Assembly (NCBI RefSeq): GCF_009738185.1
Contig: NZ_CP046509.1
Location: 1,119,501-1,183,500 of the forward strand
DNA: 64,000 nucleotides
Direction: 5' to 3'
Origin: Erwinia sorbitola
Lineage (GTDB): Bacteria; Pseudomonadota; Gammaproteobacteria; Enterobacterales; Enterobacteriaceae
The translations under genes were made by a program, and so were the position numbers. The notes beneath the pieces are model-generated. The model saw only the letters and a program-made list of their open reading frames with translations, did no database searches and was not told the origin of the DNA. Shown in pieces: positions 40,301-50,672 of the stretch (the first letter of the stretch is position 1; every line of letters starts with the position of its first letter).

Positions 40301-43279
40301 GCGCTTAACGGCCTGAAACTGCACCTGCTGGAGCAGAAATACCTGTCAGTGCTGACGCGCCAGGAGTCCGGTGTCTATAAATATCAGTCGAAATTGAAAG
40401 AGATCCCGGTGTCTGATGCCGCGCTCGATCTGCCAGCCGCTGGCCATACGCTGGCGCTGGCCACTGATAAACCCGGCGACTATGTGCTGGTGGTGGAAAA
40501 TGCCAAAGGTGAAGTGCTTAATCGCATCTCCTATAGCGTGACCGGTGAAGCTAACCTCACCCGTTCACTCGATCGCAATGCGGAACTGAAGCTCAAGCTC
40601 AACAGCGACAAGTATCAGCCAGGCAGTGAAATCGAAGTAGCCATCAACGCGCCATATACCGGTAGCGGTCTGATTACTATCGAAAAAGATCGCGTATACA
40701 GCTGGCAGTGGTTCCACACCACCACCACCAACTCAGTGCAGAAGATCCGCATTCCGGCTGGTCTTGAAGGCAATGCCTATATCAACGTGCAGTTCGTGCG
40801 GGATATTAACTCCGATGAGATCTTTATGAGCCCCCTAAGCTATGGGGTGATGCCGTTTAAGATCAGTAACGATGCGCGGAAAAATACGCTGAAGCTTGAC
40901 GTGCCTGAGGTTATTAAACCGGGCGAAGATCTGACCATCAATGTCACGACCGATGGTCCGCAGCAGGTGGCGCTATTTGCCGTGGATGAAGGGATCCTCC
41001 AGGTCGCGCGCTATCGCCTGACCGATCCGCTGGACTACTTCTTCCGTAAGCGTGAACTGAACGTGGAAAGCTCACAGATCCTCGACCTGATCCTGCCTGA
41101 GTTCAGCAAGCTGATGTCACTGACCTCTGCACCAGGCGGTGACGGAGGCGAAGGGCTGGATCTGCATCTCAACCCGTTTAAACGTAAACGTGACAAACCG
41201 GTGGCTTACTGGTCGGGGATTACCGAAGTTAATGGCCAGGCGCAGTTCACTTATCCGGTGCCGGACTACTTCAACGGTAAAATTCGCGTGATGGCGATCT
41301 CGGTAACGCCGGAGAAAATCGGTAAAGCACAAACGGAAACCACCGTGCGTGACAACTTTATTCTGACGCCAAATGTGCCATCGATGGTGGCTCCGGGGGA
41401 TGAATTTGACGTCAGCGTGGGCGTCAGCAATAACCTCGAAGGGCAGGGCGAAGGCAAACTTCCGGTGGCGATCAAGGTAACACCACCGCCGCAGCTGGAC
41501 GTGGTTGGCCCGGCTGAACAGTCGCTTGAGTTAGCGGCTAAACATGAGGGCGTGGTCAGCTTCCGTCTGCGTGCAAAAGCTGAACTGGGCGATGCGCCGC
41601 TGGTCTTCAGCGCGCACTACAGTGATAAAACCAGCCGCCGGACAATCAGTACTTCGGTACGCCCGGCGATGCCGTTCCGGATACAGACCGTAATGGGGCG
41701 CATGAGCGGTAAGCAGCAACAGGTGGATAACCTGCGCCAGATGTTTGGTGCCTATGCACAGCGCCAGGCTGCGGTCTCTAACTCGCCGCTGGTATTGACC
41801 AGCGGGCTGGCAAGCTACCTGGCTAACTACCCGTATTACTGTTCGGAACAGATTGTCAGCCAGTCAATTCCGCTGCTGCTGCAAAGCGAGCATCCGGAAC
41901 TGCGTAGCGGTCTTGATGCCGATAAAGTACGTCAGCAGCTGAAAGGTATCCTTGATGTACTGCGTTCGCGCCAGAATGGTGATGGGGCCATCGGGCTGTG
42001 GATGGCCTCTCCGCAGGCCGATCCGTTTGTCACGCCGTATGTAGTGCAGTATCTGCTGGAGGCGAAAGCTGCCGGTTATCCGCTGCCCGCCGGAATGCTG
42101 GACGATGCTAACGTTGCGCTGCGTACGCTGGCGGCCAGCGGCTATGATGATCTCTACCGCCTGCGCCTGCGTGCCTGGGCTGTCTATCTGCTGACGCGCC
42201 AGGGGGAGATCACCACCAATGCGCTGGCCTCGGTGCAGGAGACGCTGAAAAAACGCTACCCTGACAGCTGGCAGACTGACCTCAGTACGCTTTATCTGGC
42301 CTCATCGTGGCGCTTACTCAAGGCGGATGATGAAGCAGAGCGGTTGATGCAACCAGGCTGGCAGGCGCTCAACAAGGCATACGATAAGAGCTGGTGGACG
42401 CAGAACTATTACGATCCGCTGGTACAGGATGCGACCCGGCTCTATCTGATTACTCGTCACTTCCCGGAAAAAGTCTCAGCTATTCCGCCGCAGCTGCTGG
42501 AAAATATGGTGATGTCGCTGCGTGAAGAGCGTTACACCACCTTCTCTGCGGCCATGAGTATTCTGGCGCTGGAAAGTTACTCGGAGCAGGTGGCGCAGCA
42601 AAACGATCCACAGGCGCTGACCATCAGCCAGCTGGGGCGTGAGAATAAAGTTCCGCAGCTGATATCTGCGCTACAGGGGCGATTTGCTCAGGGTAGTTTC
42701 AGTGCGGATACCGCAGCGGTACAGTTCCATAACGCCGGAAAATCGCCAGCGTGGTACGTGGTGACACAGGCAGGTTACGATCTGGCCGCACCAGATAAGG
42801 CAATCAGCCGTGGGCTGGAGATCAGCCGCGACTACACTGATGCCGCAGGTAAAGAGATCGACAAAGTCACACTGGGTCAGACAATCAACGTTCATCTGAA
42901 AATCCGTGCTAACTCAAAGGCAGCGCTGAGTAATCTGGCGATCGTAGATCTGCTACCAGGCGGTTTTGAGGTGGTGCAGCAGACGCCTCCGCCGCCAGAA
43001 ACAGACGATGAGCAGCAGGATGCGTCAGCAGCAGGCTGGCAGTCGCCGCTGGCTGCCAGCGGGTCAACCTGGGCACCGGACTTTAGCGATATCCGTGAAG
43101 ACAGAGTGATCATCTACGGCAGCGCCAGTACGGAATTGCAGGAGTTTGTTTATCAGATTAAAGCAACCAATACCGGCAGTTTCGTTATTCCTCCGGCCTA
43201 TGGTGAAGCAATGTATGACCGTGAAATCCAGGCGATGTCAGCCAGCGCCGGGAAACTCACGGTGGTTCCTGCTGAGTAA
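37328..43279 (+). CDS. Large bacterial alpha-2-macroglobulin, membrane-anchored (YfhM position)
   Basis: This 1983-residue periplasmic protease inhibitor-like protein traps proteases through a reactive thioester. The thioester motif is Cys1505-Ser-Glu-Gln in YYCSEQIVSQ. MG-type domains fill the first 1200 or so residues (for example SYLFSDRGVYRPGDTFHIGL, the bait-proximal region), and the alpha-toroid surrounds the thioester. Unlike E. coli YfhM (1653 residues, lipoprotein, CLEQ) it has no lipobox; instead the N-terminus has hydrophobic segments at about 5-38 and 68-86. It is followed 24 bp later by pbpC, the usual partner, suggesting joint defence and repair of the envelope. Confidence 0.9.
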   Translation: MDVLKFLLRLPFTVIKALCWLLSRMFFVLGLLLRPLLGEVRWRAPRWVAPLKTGFARLEQGVDRHPRIIALSVLLLAAAGVAGVYGWHWWQNRPKPIDVAPLAIQQSKAQVVNPAAVDYSVAKPAVQQLTLRFNQSVAPVTLVGKPVTSGISLKPALAGEWQWQNAWTLLFTPQQPLPMGANYEATLEPDVLLAPQIRLEQTRYTFNVPAFDYQIGSSEYYQDPQDRSQQSAIFNITFNAPADVQSVEKQLTLGLSTAQGQPEQPLKFSVTWDEKKLNAWVRSTAIKPMDQGGAVHLQVNSGVKSSRPGNQVTRKSDSWVKVPNLYSLSLSDISAEVVDKPGSQGERALIVGFSDAVRDRDVGSAVKAWLLPAQDPRRPASEQSEDEFTVWDQDNIDQSVIASSPSVPLSLNDAEENWQPQFSFRFDAPAQRYLLVSIDRTMTSAGGYKMPEKQWRVVQVPDYPKLLQFAAQGALLSVNGDKRISVAARNVPGLRVDIKRVIPGQLQHIVSFKSRQFASADFNRLNDEYFTERFRYQTAVNNEKPGEVSYQGIDLSRYLSTRPDSHRGVFLLTLSEWSPKQKETAPAEEEYQEEEGQQEVIGDSRFVVVTDLGIIAKRSQDKTRDLFVQSIASGQPVAGAQVSVVAKNGEKLLTRQTASDGHVSFPSLEVYTNEREPVMFLVEKEGDVSFLPTGRDNDRGLDFSRFDVYGETTPDDTRTLGSYLFSDRGVYRPGDTFHIGLITRAADWSVPVGGIPVRAEIRDPRDKLMRTVPLTLSASGFNELSFTTEESSPTGEWNIYLYLPGKDDDSTRLLGSTAVNVKEFEPDQLKVRLTLTPDRQQGWVKPDALRANIDVQNLFGTPAQGRRVASKMTLRPVYPAFDRYADYAFYEARSASDGYETELEDSTTDDKGAAAIKLDLSGFGESTYQLQLLSEAFVAGGGRSVAATARTLVSPYDYLIGVKADGELGYIHQNAQRNINIIAIDPSLDTIALNGLKLHLLEQKYLSVLTRQESGVYKYQSKLKEIPVSDAALDLPAAGHTLALATDKPGDYVLVVENAKGEVLNRISYSVTGEANLTRSLDRNAELKLKLNSDKYQPGSEIEVAINAPYTGSGLITIEKDRVYSWQWFHTTTTNSVQKIRIPAGLEGNAYINVQFVRDINSDEIFMSPLSYGVMPFKISNDARKNTLKLDVPEVIKPGEDLTINVTTDGPQQVALFAVDEGILQVARYRLTDPLDYFFRKRELNVESSQILDLILPEFSKLMSLTSAPGGDGGEGLDLHLNPFKRKRDKPVAYWSGITEVNGQAQFTYPVPDYFNGKIRVMAISVTPEKIGKAQTETTVRDNFILTPNVPSMVAPGDEFDVSVGVSNNLEGQGEGKLPVAIKVTPPPQLDVVGPAEQSLELAAKHEGVVSFRLRAKAELGDAPLVFSAHYSDKTSRRTISTSVRPAMPFRIQTVMGRMSGKQQQVDNLRQMFGAYAQRQAAVSNSPLVLTSGLASYLANYPYYCSEQIVSQSIPLLLQSEHPELRSGLDADKVRQQLKGILDVLRSRQNGDGAIGLWMASPQADPFVTPYVVQYLLEAKAAGYPLPAGMLDDANVALRTLAASGYDDLYRLRLRAWAVYLLTRQGEITTNALASVQETLKKRYPDSWQTDLSTLYLASSWRLLKADDEAERLMQPGWQALNKAYDKSWWTQNYYDPLVQDATRLYLITRHFPEKVSAIPPQLLENMVMSLREERYTTFSAAMSILALESYSEQVAQQNDPQALTISQLGRENKVPQLISALQGRFAQGSFSADTAAVQFHNAGKSPAWYVVTQAGYDLAAPDKAISRGLEISRDYTDAAGKEIDKVTLGQTINVHLKIRANSKAALSNLAIVDLLPGGFEVVQQTPPPPETDDEQQDASAAGWQSPLAASGSTWAPDFSDIREDRVIIYGSASTELQEFVYQIKATNTGSFVIPPAYGEAMYDREIQAMSASAGKLTVVPAE

Positions 43280-43303
43280 TTCACCGCAGGAACGCGTGGC
43301 ATA

Positions 43304-45619
43304 ATGAAACGGCTGCTGCAAAATATGGCCGTGGCGCTGGGATTACTGGCGCTGCTGCTGGCGGGCTTTCGCCTGTGGCCGCACGCGCCGCTATCCCAGG
43401 GTGTGCCGCTCTCAACGGCCTGGTATGACCGGCACGGTACGCTGCTGCGGCTGTCGCTTGCCAGTGATGACCGCTATCGTCAGTGGACGCCGCTGGAGGC
43501 GATCTCACCGCTGGCGGTAGACGGCCTGTTGCTGCATGAAGACCGCTGGTTTTATTTCAACCCCGGCGTTAATCCCCTGAGCCTGGTGCGCGGTTTTTGG
43601 CGCAGCTATGTGCTGGGAGGCAACAAGCAGGGCGGTTCCACTATCACCATGCAGCTGGCCCGTATGATGTGGCAGCTCAACACCCGTTCCCCGGGTGGAA
43701 AGGTGATTCAGGTGCTGCGTGCCGTTCAGCTGGAACTCAGCTACTCCAAGCACGATATCCTGGAAGCCTATCTTAACTACGCCCCTTACGGGCGTAACAT
43801 CGAAAGCATTGGCGCAGCCAGCCTGATCTACTTTGCGAAGCCGCCCTCACAGCTGACGCTGGCAGAAGCGCTGACGCTGGCGGTGCTGCCTCAGTCACCC
43901 AGCCTGCGCATCAATCCGCGCAGCGGCGAGGTCAGCCCGCCGCTGATGCAGGCACGTAATCGTCTGTTCCGTCGCTGGCAGCAGCATTACGCCACCGATC
44001 CCGGTCAACAGGCACTGTTTCAGCTGCCGCTGGCCTTACGCCAGCCGCAGGATTTACCCTTCACCGCGCCGCATTTTATTGAACAGTTGCAGGCCGGTGA
44101 ACGTTTGCCCCGGGTCGATACCACGCTGGATGCCAGCCTGCAACGGCTGGTGGAGCGACAGGTAACCGCATTTATTCGCCGCAACCAGAGCCGGGGTATT
44201 CACAACACATCGGTGCTGCTGGTGGACACCCGCGATATGGGCATACGTGCAATGGTGGGATCAGCCGACTATTACAACCGACAGATTCACGGGCAGGTTA
44301 ATGGCACCTTAGCTAAACGCTCGCCGGGGTCGGCGCTGAAACCATTTATCTATGCGCTGGGTATGGAGCAGGGTGTGTTGCACCCGATGACCGTCCTGAA
44401 AGATGTACCGTACTCTTTCGGCAGCTATGCGCCAGAAAACTTTGACCGCCGTTTTCTTGGCCCGGTTACCGCCACCGATGCGCTGAATTTCAGCCGCAAT
44501 ATTCCGGCGGTAGCAATTGCATCCAGGCTGCGTCAGCCAGGCTTCTGGCAGTTTTTACAGCTGGCGGGTATCAGCGGCATGGCCAGCGAAAAACATTACG
44601 GACTTTCTCTGGTACTCGGCGGGGGAGAAGTCACGGCACAGGAGCTGGCAAAGCTCTACGCAATGCTGGCAAACCGTGGCGAACTGCGCGCGCTGCGTAT
44701 GCGCGAGCGTGAACCACTGCCGCCCGCTTTCCGCCTGCTAAGTGAAGAGGCCAGCTTTATGACGCTGGATATTCTGCGCCAGCACCGCCGCCCTGGTGAT
44801 ACGCTGGCGCAGCGTCCTTCATCGCTGCCGGTGTACTGGAAAACCGGCACCTCCTGGGGATTTCGTGATGCGTGGAGCGTGGGCATTTTCGGCCCCTACG
44901 TGCTGGTGGTCTGGCAGGGTAATTTTAACGGGCAGGGTAATAACGCCTTTGTTGGCGTAGAGGCTGCCGCCCCGCTGTTTTTCAATATCGTCGACAGCGT
45001 GATCGCCAGCTACCCGGGGTTGAGCGAACCTAAACATCGTTTCCCTTCACATCTGAAACGCGTGGAAATCTGTCTGCCCAGCGGTGACCTGCCGACACAG
45101 TGGTGCCAGCAGCGCGGCAAAAGCTGGTTTATCCCCGGAAAGTCGCCGATTAAAGTCGATACTGTTTACCGGCCATTGCGCATTGATAATCAGAGCGGGC
45201 AGCCGGTATGTGCACCCTGGGATGCTCAAACGACGCATATAGAGGTATTCGAATACTGGCCCTCAGACCTGGCTAATGTCTTTATGCAGGCAGGGTTACC
45301 TAAGCGCCAGCCACCGCCTGTTACCTGCCAGCAGGGCGCAACAGGCGGAGATGCGCCGCGTATCACTTCGCCGCTAAAACAGACCACTTACCAGCTGCGT
45401 CAGTCGCAAAAAGGGCGGGATAATATCAGCTTCAGTGCCGTAACTGACGCTGACAGCACCACCGTTTACTGGTTTGTTGATGATGTTTATCTGGGGAGCA
45501 GCGCCAGTAAAACGCCCCTCGACTGGCGACCATCCCGCCCCGGGAAATACCGCATTCGGGCAGTGGACGATCGCGGCCGCGCCGATAGCCGTGTGATTAA
45601 TGTTGCGTTAATTAACTAA
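43304..45619 (+). CDS. pbpC: Penicillin-binding protein 1C
   Basis: This 771-residue peptidoglycan glycosyltransferase has a TM anchor (about 7-24), a GT51 domain (about 50-230; LLHEDRWFYFNPGVNPLSLVRG, KQGGSTITMQLARM with catalytic Glu, EAYLNYAPYG), a transpeptidase-like domain (SPGSALKPFIYALGMEQ, with Ser in the SxxK position; WKTGTSWGFRDAW) and a C-terminal BiPBP_C domain. It normally pairs with alpha-2-macroglobulin, as here, and may repair wall damage after attack. E. coli PbpC has 770 residues. Confidence 0.95.
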   Translation: MKRLLQNMAVALGLLALLLAGFRLWPHAPLSQGVPLSTAWYDRHGTLLRLSLASDDRYRQWTPLEAISPLAVDGLLLHEDRWFYFNPGVNPLSLVRGFWRSYVLGGNKQGGSTITMQLARMMWQLNTRSPGGKVIQVLRAVQLELSYSKHDILEAYLNYAPYGRNIESIGAASLIYFAKPPSQLTLAEALTLAVLPQSPSLRINPRSGEVSPPLMQARNRLFRRWQQHYATDPGQQALFQLPLALRQPQDLPFTAPHFIEQLQAGERLPRVDTTLDASLQRLVERQVTAFIRRNQSRGIHNTSVLLVDTRDMGIRAMVGSADYYNRQIHGQVNGTLAKRSPGSALKPFIYALGMEQGVLHPMTVLKDVPYSFGSYAPENFDRRFLGPVTATDALNFSRNIPAVAIASRLRQPGFWQFLQLAGISGMASEKHYGLSLVLGGGEVTAQELAKLYAMLANRGELRALRMREREPLPPAFRLLSEEASFMTLDILRQHRRPGDTLAQRPSSLPVYWKTGTSWGFRDAWSVGIFGPYVLVVWQGNFNGQGNNAFVGVEAAAPLFFNIVDSVIASYPGLSEPKHRFPSHLKRVEICLPSGDLPTQWCQQRGKSWFIPGKSPIKVDTVYRPLRIDNQSGQPVCAPWDAQTTHIEVFEYWPSDLANVFMQAGLPKRQPPPVTCQQGATGGDAPRITSPLKQTTYQLRQSQKGRDNISFSAVTDADSTTVYWFVDDVYLGSSASKTPLDWRPSRPGKYRIRAVDDRGRADSRVINVALIN

Positions 45620-45838
45620 TTTCAGACGGATCCCAAGGCGCTTTTATAGTCATCATTCGCCAGCCTGCGTAAAATAGCCGCAGGTGGGGGAGAAATGGCG
45701 CGATGAGGATCGAATTTTTCAATAAATTATTGAATCTTCGGTATGCATCTCTCGCTATGCCCCCTATAATCTGCGGCCATTTTCCCGGCCGGGAACCGTT
45801 TTCGCGGCTAAACTCGAAAGATAATACAGGGGTCAACA

Positions 45839-46270
45839 ATGACTATTGAGCGTACATTTTCCATCGTAAAACCAAACGCTGTAGCAAAGAATGTTATCGG
45901 TGCCATCTTTAACCGTTTTGAAAGCGCTGGCTTCAAAATTGTTGGTACCAAAATGCTGCACCTGAGCAAAGAGCAGGCTGAAGGTTTCTACGCGGAACAC
46001 CAGGGTAAACCTTTCTTTGATGGCCTGGTAGAATTCATGACTTCTGGCCCGGTTGTTGTTTCTGTGCTGGAAGGCGAAAATGCCGTGCAGCGTCACCGTG
46101 ACCTGATGGGCGCAACTAACCCGGCGAACGCGCTGGCAGGTACTCTGCGTGCTGACTACGCTGACAGCTTCACCGAGAACGCGACCCACGGTTCTGATTC
46201 TGCTGAATCTGCTGCCCGTGAAATCGCATACTTCTTCGGTGAAGGCGAAATCTGCCCGCGCACCCGTTAA
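45839..46270 (+). CDS. ndk: Nucleoside diphosphate kinase
   Basis: This 143-residue enzyme equilibrates nucleoside di- and triphosphates by a ping-pong mechanism through phospho-His117 (NATHGSDS, E. coli numbering). The KPNAV motif and length match E. coli. It is monocistronic by appearance: a 219-bp region upstream, and a terminator at 46351. Confidence 0.97.
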   Translation: MTIERTFSIVKPNAVAKNVIGAIFNRFESAGFKIVGTKMLHLSKEQAEGFYAEHQGKPFFDGLVEFMTSGPVVVSVLEGENAVQRHRDLMGATNPANALAGTLRADYADSFTENATHGSDSAESAAREIAYFFGEGEICPRTR

Positions 46271-46350
46271 TTCGGCTGCTGACGCAGAGGGTTTACAAAA
46301 AAAGCGCGTTTGCTGCTTTAACCCTGCTGAAGTCATGAGTACAATAATGC

Positions 46351-46380
46351 GCCCCTGACATTATGTTCAGGGGCGTTTCT
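46351..46380 (+). terminator. ndk intrinsic terminator
   Basis: GCCCCTGA (46351-46358) pairs with TCAGGGGC (46367-46374), followed by GTTTCTATTTTATT. Confidence 0.75.
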
Positions 46381-46437
46381 ATTTTATTCACTCCAAAACC
46401 AGTGCCATAACGTGTAACAACGAGGCCAGAGAATATT

Positions 46438-47607
46438 ATGTCAGAACTTATTGTGACTCCGTCGTCCGCATCTCCTGCAATCGTTACCCCTAAAAAAGAC
46501 AAAATCAATCTGCTTGATCTTAACCGTCAGCAGATGCGTGAGTTTTTTGCCAGCCTGGGCGAAAAACCTTTTCGTGCCGACCAGGTAATGAAATGGATCT
46601 ATCACTATTGCTGTGATGATTTCGATGAGATGACCGACATTAACAAGGTCTTCCGCAACAAGCTAAAAGAGCTGGCTGAGATCCGCGCACCGGAGGTGGC
46701 TGAAGAACAACGCTCCTCAGATGGCACCATCAAATGGGCTATTCAGGTGGGTGGGCAGCAGGTAGAAACGGTCTATATTCCGGAAAAAGATCGCGCCACC
46801 CTGTGCGTCTCTTCCCAGGTGGGCTGTGCGCTGGAATGCAAATTCTGTTCAACAGCGCAGCAGGGCTTTAACCGCAATCTGCGCGTATCAGAAATTATTG
46901 GTCAGGTATGGCGTGCGGCGAAAATCATCGGTGCAGCCAAAGTCACCGGCCAGCGCCCTATCACCAACGTGGTGATGATGGGGATGGGGGAGCCGCTGCT
47001 CAACCTGACCAATGTGGTTCCGGCCATGGAAATCATGCTGGATGATTTTGGTTTTGGCCTGTCCAAACGCCGCGTAACACTCTCCACTTCTGGTGTTGTT
47101 CCGGCACTGGATAAGCTGGGCGATATGATCGATGTGGCGCTGGCGATTTCTCTGCATGCGCCAAATGACACAATTCGTGACGAAATTGTGCCGGTTAACA
47201 AAAAGTACAATATTGAGACCTTCCTGGCATCGGTCAGCCGCTATATCAGCAAGTCCAATGCTAACCAGGGGCGCGTAACCATTGAGTATGTGATGCTCGA
47301 TCACGTCAACGACAGCACCGATAATGCCCATGAGCTGGCTGCGTTGTTGAAAAATACGCCATGTAAAATTAACCTGATCCCGTGGAACCCCTTCCCGGGG
47401 GCACCTTATGGTCGCAGTTCGAACAGTCGTATCGATCGCTTCTCTAAAGTGTTGATGGATTATGGTTTTACTACTATTGTGCGTAAAACCCGTGGTGATG
47501 ATATTGATGCCGCCTGCGGTCAGTTAGCGGGTGACGTTATTGACCGCACCAAGCGTACTCTTAAAAAGAAAATGGCGGGTGAAGCCATATCTGTGAAGAC
47601 GCTCTGA
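46438..47607 (+). CDS. rlmN: Dual-specificity 23S rRNA/tRNA adenine-C2 methyltransferase RlmN
   Basis: RlmN is a radical-SAM methylase that modifies A2503 of 23S rRNA and A37 of some tRNAs. The 389-residue protein binds a [4Fe-4S] cluster through Cys130, Cys134 and Cys137 ([13 protein letters not shown]). Methyl-carrying Cys residues are expected near the C-terminus; [12 protein letters not shown] is present. It depends on Fe-S assembly, relevant because iscU is missing from the isc locus in this window. It is followed 87 bp later by pilW. Confidence 0.96.
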   Translation: MSELIVTPSSASPAIVTPKKDKINLLDLNRQQMREFFASLGEKPFRADQVMKWIYHYCCDDFDEMTDINKVFRNKLKELAEIRAPEVAEEQRSSDGTIKWAIQVGGQQVETVYIPEKDRATLCVSSQVGCALECKFCSTAQQGFNRNLRVSEIIGQVWRAAKIIGAAKVTGQRPITNVVMMGMGEPLLNLTNVVPAMEIMLDDFGFGLSKRRVTLSTSGVVPALDKLGDMIDVALAISLHAPNDTIRDEIVPVNKKYNIETFLASVSRYISKSNANQGRVTIEYVMLDHVNDSTDNAHELAALLKNTPCKINLIPWNPFPGAPYGRSSNSRIDRFSKVLMDYGFTTIVRKTRGDDIDAACGQLAGDVIDRTKRTLKKKMAGEAISVKTL

Positions 47608-47694
47608 AACCAGGCTTTTTCCTGCGTAGTTCCGTGTTGCACCTGAGCATATTGGCGTACCATAAGTCGCTGATGGAGACAGGAGGAAACAGGG

Positions 47695-48426
47695 ATGCAG
47701 GCAGGGATAGTCGCGTTGTTACTCGTGGTATTGCTGGCGGGGTGCCAAACTTCGCCGCCGCCGGATGCACTGGTTGAAACCCGGATTCAGTTGGGAATGG
47801 CCTGGCTGTCGCGCGGCAACAATGATGCTGCGCGCAGAAATTTACAGCGTGCGATTCACCTCGCACCAGGCGATTATCGTACCCAACTGGCAATGGCCCG
47901 CTATCAGCAGCAGATGGGCGACAACAGTATGGCGGAGCAACATTATCGTCGAGCCCTGAAATTAGCAGCGCAAAACGGCTATGTGCTTAATAATTACGGT
48001 GCGTTTCTCTGCGGTTTAGGGCAGTATGATGCGGCACAACGGCACTTCCGCAGGGCCATGGATGATTCAGCAAATGGGCTTCGTGCCGATAGTGTTGAAA
48101 ACTCCGGTTACTGTTATTTGAATGCCGGCCAGTATGATGAGGCGCGTAAAGCGCTGAAGGACGCGGTGCAAACCGATGCAACCAAAGGAATGCCAATGCT
48201 GGCAGAAGCCGAAAGGCGATTTGGAAAGGGGAGCCGTGCAGATTCACGCCTTCTGTTAGATGTTTATCAACACAACTTTCCTGTTTCGGCAGAAAGCCTG
48301 TGGTTAGAGATTCGCTTCGCCGCGCAGGCAAATCAGCCTGATGATGTTCGTTATTATGGGGCACAGCTTGCGCAAGTTTTTCCACAATCGATACAGTACC
48401 AGCATTTTTTAGCTAATGAATACTGA
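47695..48426 (+). CDS. pilW: PilW/PilF-type TPR lipoprotein
   Basis: This 243-residue protein has a lipoprotein signal peptide with Cys17 in [11 protein letters not shown], followed by three or four tetratricopeptide repeats ([20 protein letters not shown] and similar, about 30-180). It belongs to the PilF/PilW family, which in pseudomonads helps localise the type IV pilus secretin. Here it stands without pilus genes between rlmN and rodZ, a position common in non-E. coli enterobacteria. GGAGGAAACAGGG precedes ATG 47695. It overlaps rodZ by 11 bp. Confidence 0.88.
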   Translation: MQAGIVALLLVVLLAGCQTSPPPDALVETRIQLGMAWLSRGNNDAARRNLQRAIHLAPGDYRTQLAMARYQQQMGDNSMAEQHYRRALKLAAQNGYVLNNYGAFLCGLGQYDAAQRHFRRAMDDSANGLRADSVENSGYCYLNAGQYDEARKALKDAVQTDATKGMPMLAEAERRFGKGSRADSRLLLDVYQHNFPVSAESLWLEIRFAAQANQPDDVRYYGAQLAQVFPQSIQYQHFLANEY

Positions 48427-49414
48427 AGCCACTCAAGAAAAATCTAACGTAAATTCAACAGGCGAGCGCCTGCGCGGTGCCCGTGAGCTTATGGGCCTGA
48501 CTCAGCAGAATGTTGCTGAACGCCTCTGCCTGAAACTTTCCACTGTTCGTGATATTGAAGAGGATAAGTCGCCTGCCGATCTGGCATCGACCTTCCTGCG
48601 TGGCTATATCCGTTCTTACGCGCGCCTGGTTCGCGTGCCGGAAGAAGAGCTGCTGCCGATGATGGCCAAACAGGCCCCGGTCAGAGCCGCGAAAGTAGAA
48701 CCGATGCAGAGTTTCTCCCTCGGTAAACGCCGCAAAAAACGCGACGGCTGGTTGATGATTTTCACCTGGCTGGTGTTGTTTGTTGTGGTGGGACTGACGG
48801 GAGCCTGGTGGTGGCAGAATCATAAAGCCGCTCAGGATGATCTGGTGACTATGGCAGATCAAAACGCGACGTCTGAAGGGGATAACAGCCAGTCGATCCC
48901 ATTGACCGATAGTAATGCCAGCACCGGCATTGATACCGGTGGGCAGATGGCAGCACCGTCAGATACCACGCCGCCAGCAGATTCTGCGAACACCAGCAGT
49001 ACGCCTGCTGTTGCCGCACCATCTGCCACGGCGCAGTCATCTGCGGCAAACACTCAGGCTGATAATTCTCAGCCTGCGGTGGTTTCACCAAGCCAGGCAC
49101 CGGTTGATACCGGTGCCAGTGGTCAGTTGCCTACCAGCAGCGCTGGCGTCAGCCAGCCTGCTGTTGACCCGAACGCTGTAGTAATGAATTTTTCCAGCGA
49201 TTGCTGGCTGGAAGTGACCGATGCAACAGGTAAGAAACTGTTCAGCGGTATTCAACGCAGCGGTGGTAAACTCAGCCTTGCCGGCACTGCGCCCTATCGT
49301 TTGAAGATTGGTGCTCCGGCCGCAGTACAGATTGAATATCAGGGTAAACCTGTCGATCTGAGTCGTTTTATCCGTACTAACCAGGTTGCTCGCCTGACCA
49401 TCGGTGCGCAATAA
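48416..49414 (+). CDS. rodZ: Cytoskeleton protein RodZ
   Basis: RodZ is a 332-residue bitopic protein that links MreB to the elongation machinery. It has a cytoplasmic HTH domain (about 15-85; [19 protein letters not shown]), a basic juxtamembrane stretch ([10 protein letters not shown]), a TM helix (about 112-131), a long Ser/Thr/Ala/Pro-rich periplasmic linker (about 145-245) and a C-terminal beta domain (DUF4115; about 250-332). The order rlmN-pilW-rodZ-ispG is conserved in relatives. Confidence 0.93.
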   Translation: MNTEATQEKSNVNSTGERLRGARELMGLTQQNVAERLCLKLSTVRDIEEDKSPADLASTFLRGYIRSYARLVRVPEEELLPMMAKQAPVRAAKVEPMQSFSLGKRRKKRDGWLMIFTWLVLFVVVGLTGAWWWQNHKAAQDDLVTMADQNATSEGDNSQSIPLTDSNASTGIDTGGQMAAPSDTTPPADSANTSSTPAVAAPSATAQSSAANTQADNSQPAVVSPSQAPVDTGASGQLPTSSAGVSQPAVDPNAVVMNFSSDCWLEVTDATGKKLFSGIQRSGGKLSLAGTAPYRLKIGAPAAVQIEYQGKPVDLSRFIRTNQVARLTIGAQ

Positions 49415-49454
49415 CGCATCTTTTTCTGGTCGCGAGTGATTGTGGAGAAAGAAT

Positions 49455-50576
49455 ATGCATAACGAAGCACCCATTACCCGTCGCAAATCAAAGCGCATTT
49501 ACGTCGGCAAGGTGCCTGTGGGTGACGGCGCACCGATTGCCGTTCAGTCCATGACCAATACCCGTACCACCGACGTTGCCGCCACGGTCGCACAGATTAA
49601 AGCTCTGGAGCGCGTTGGTGTTGATATCGTGCGCGTGTCCGTGCCAACGATGGATGCCGCAGAAGCTTTCCGTTTGATCAAACAGCAGGTGAATGTCCCG
49701 CTGGTCGCAGATATCCACTTTGACTATCGTATCGCCCTCAAAGTTGCCGAATACGGCGTTGACTGCCTGCGCATTAACCCAGGCAATATCGGTAATGAAG
49801 AACGTATTCGTTCCGTTGTGGACTGTGCGCGTCATTACAATATCCCGATCCGTATTGGTGTGAACGGCGGATCGCTGGAAAAAGATTTGCAGGAAAAATA
49901 CGGCGAACCAAACCCGCAGGCATTGCTGGAGTCCGCCATGCGTCATGTGGATATCCTCGATCGCCTCAACTTTGATATGTTCAAAGTCAGCGTGAAAGCT
50001 TCGGACGTGTTCCTTGCCGTTGAGTCGTATCGACTGCTGGCGAAGCAGATCGATCAGCCGCTGCATTTGGGGATTACCGAAGCAGGCGGCGCGCGGGCGG
50101 GCGCGGTTAAATCTGCGATTGGCCTCGGACTGTTACTGTCTGAAGGCATCGGCGATACTCTGCGTATCTCGCTGGCGGCTGACCCGGTTGAAGAAGTGAA
50201 AGTGGGCTTCGACATCCTCAAATCGCTGCGTATCCGTTCCCGTGGGATTAACTTTATCGCCTGTCCAACCTGTTCCCGTCAGGAGTTTGACGTGATTGGT
50301 ACGGTGAATGCGCTAGAAGAGCGGCTGGAAGATATCATCACGCCGATGGATATTTCTATTATTGGCTGCGTGGTTAACGGCCCGGGCGAGGCGACGGTTT
50401 CAACGATGGGCGTCACCGGCGGCAGCAAGAAAAGCGGCTTCTATGAAGATGGCGTGCGTCTGCGCGAACGTCTTGATAATGACAATATGATCGACCAGCT
50501 GGAAGCGCGCATTCGTGCCAAAGCCACTATCCTGGACGCATCGCGCCGGATTGATATTCAACAGGTCGAAAAATAA
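49455..50576 (+). CDS. ispG: 4-hydroxy-3-methylbut-2-enyl diphosphate synthase (flavodoxin)
   Basis: IspG converts 2-C-methyl-D-erythritol 2,4-cyclodiphosphate to HMBPP in the MEP isoprenoid pathway and is essential in E. coli. The protein has 373 residues with a TIM-barrel N-terminal domain and [4Fe-4S] ligands in CPTCSR and [10 protein letters not shown], the Glu of the latter being the fourth ligand. Start ATG 49455 ([12 protein letters not shown]) follows GGAGAAAG and matches E. coli. Its cluster requirement makes a functioning assembly system mandatory despite the shortened isc operon. Confidence 0.96.
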   Translation: MHNEAPITRRKSKRIYVGKVPVGDGAPIAVQSMTNTRTTDVAATVAQIKALERVGVDIVRVSVPTMDAAEAFRLIKQQVNVPLVADIHFDYRIALKVAEYGVDCLRINPGNIGNEERIRSVVDCARHYNIPIRIGVNGGSLEKDLQEKYGEPNPQALLESAMRHVDILDRLNFDMFKVSVKASDVFLAVESYRLLAKQIDQPLHLGITEAGGARAGAVKSAIGLGLLLSEGIGDTLRISLAADPVEEVKVGFDILKSLRIRSRGINFIACPTCSRQEFDVIGTVNALEERLEDIITPMDISIIGCVVNGPGEATVSTMGVTGGSKKSGFYEDGVRLRERLDNDNMIDQLEARIRAKATILDASRRIDIQQVEK

Positions 50577-50672
50577 TTTTAGCAAAGTTCTGTATCAGGC
50601 GATGCTGAAGCGCGCCGGGCTCTAAATGGCCAGTAAGCTGGCCTGTACAGACTTAATTTTGAGAGAAATTTA

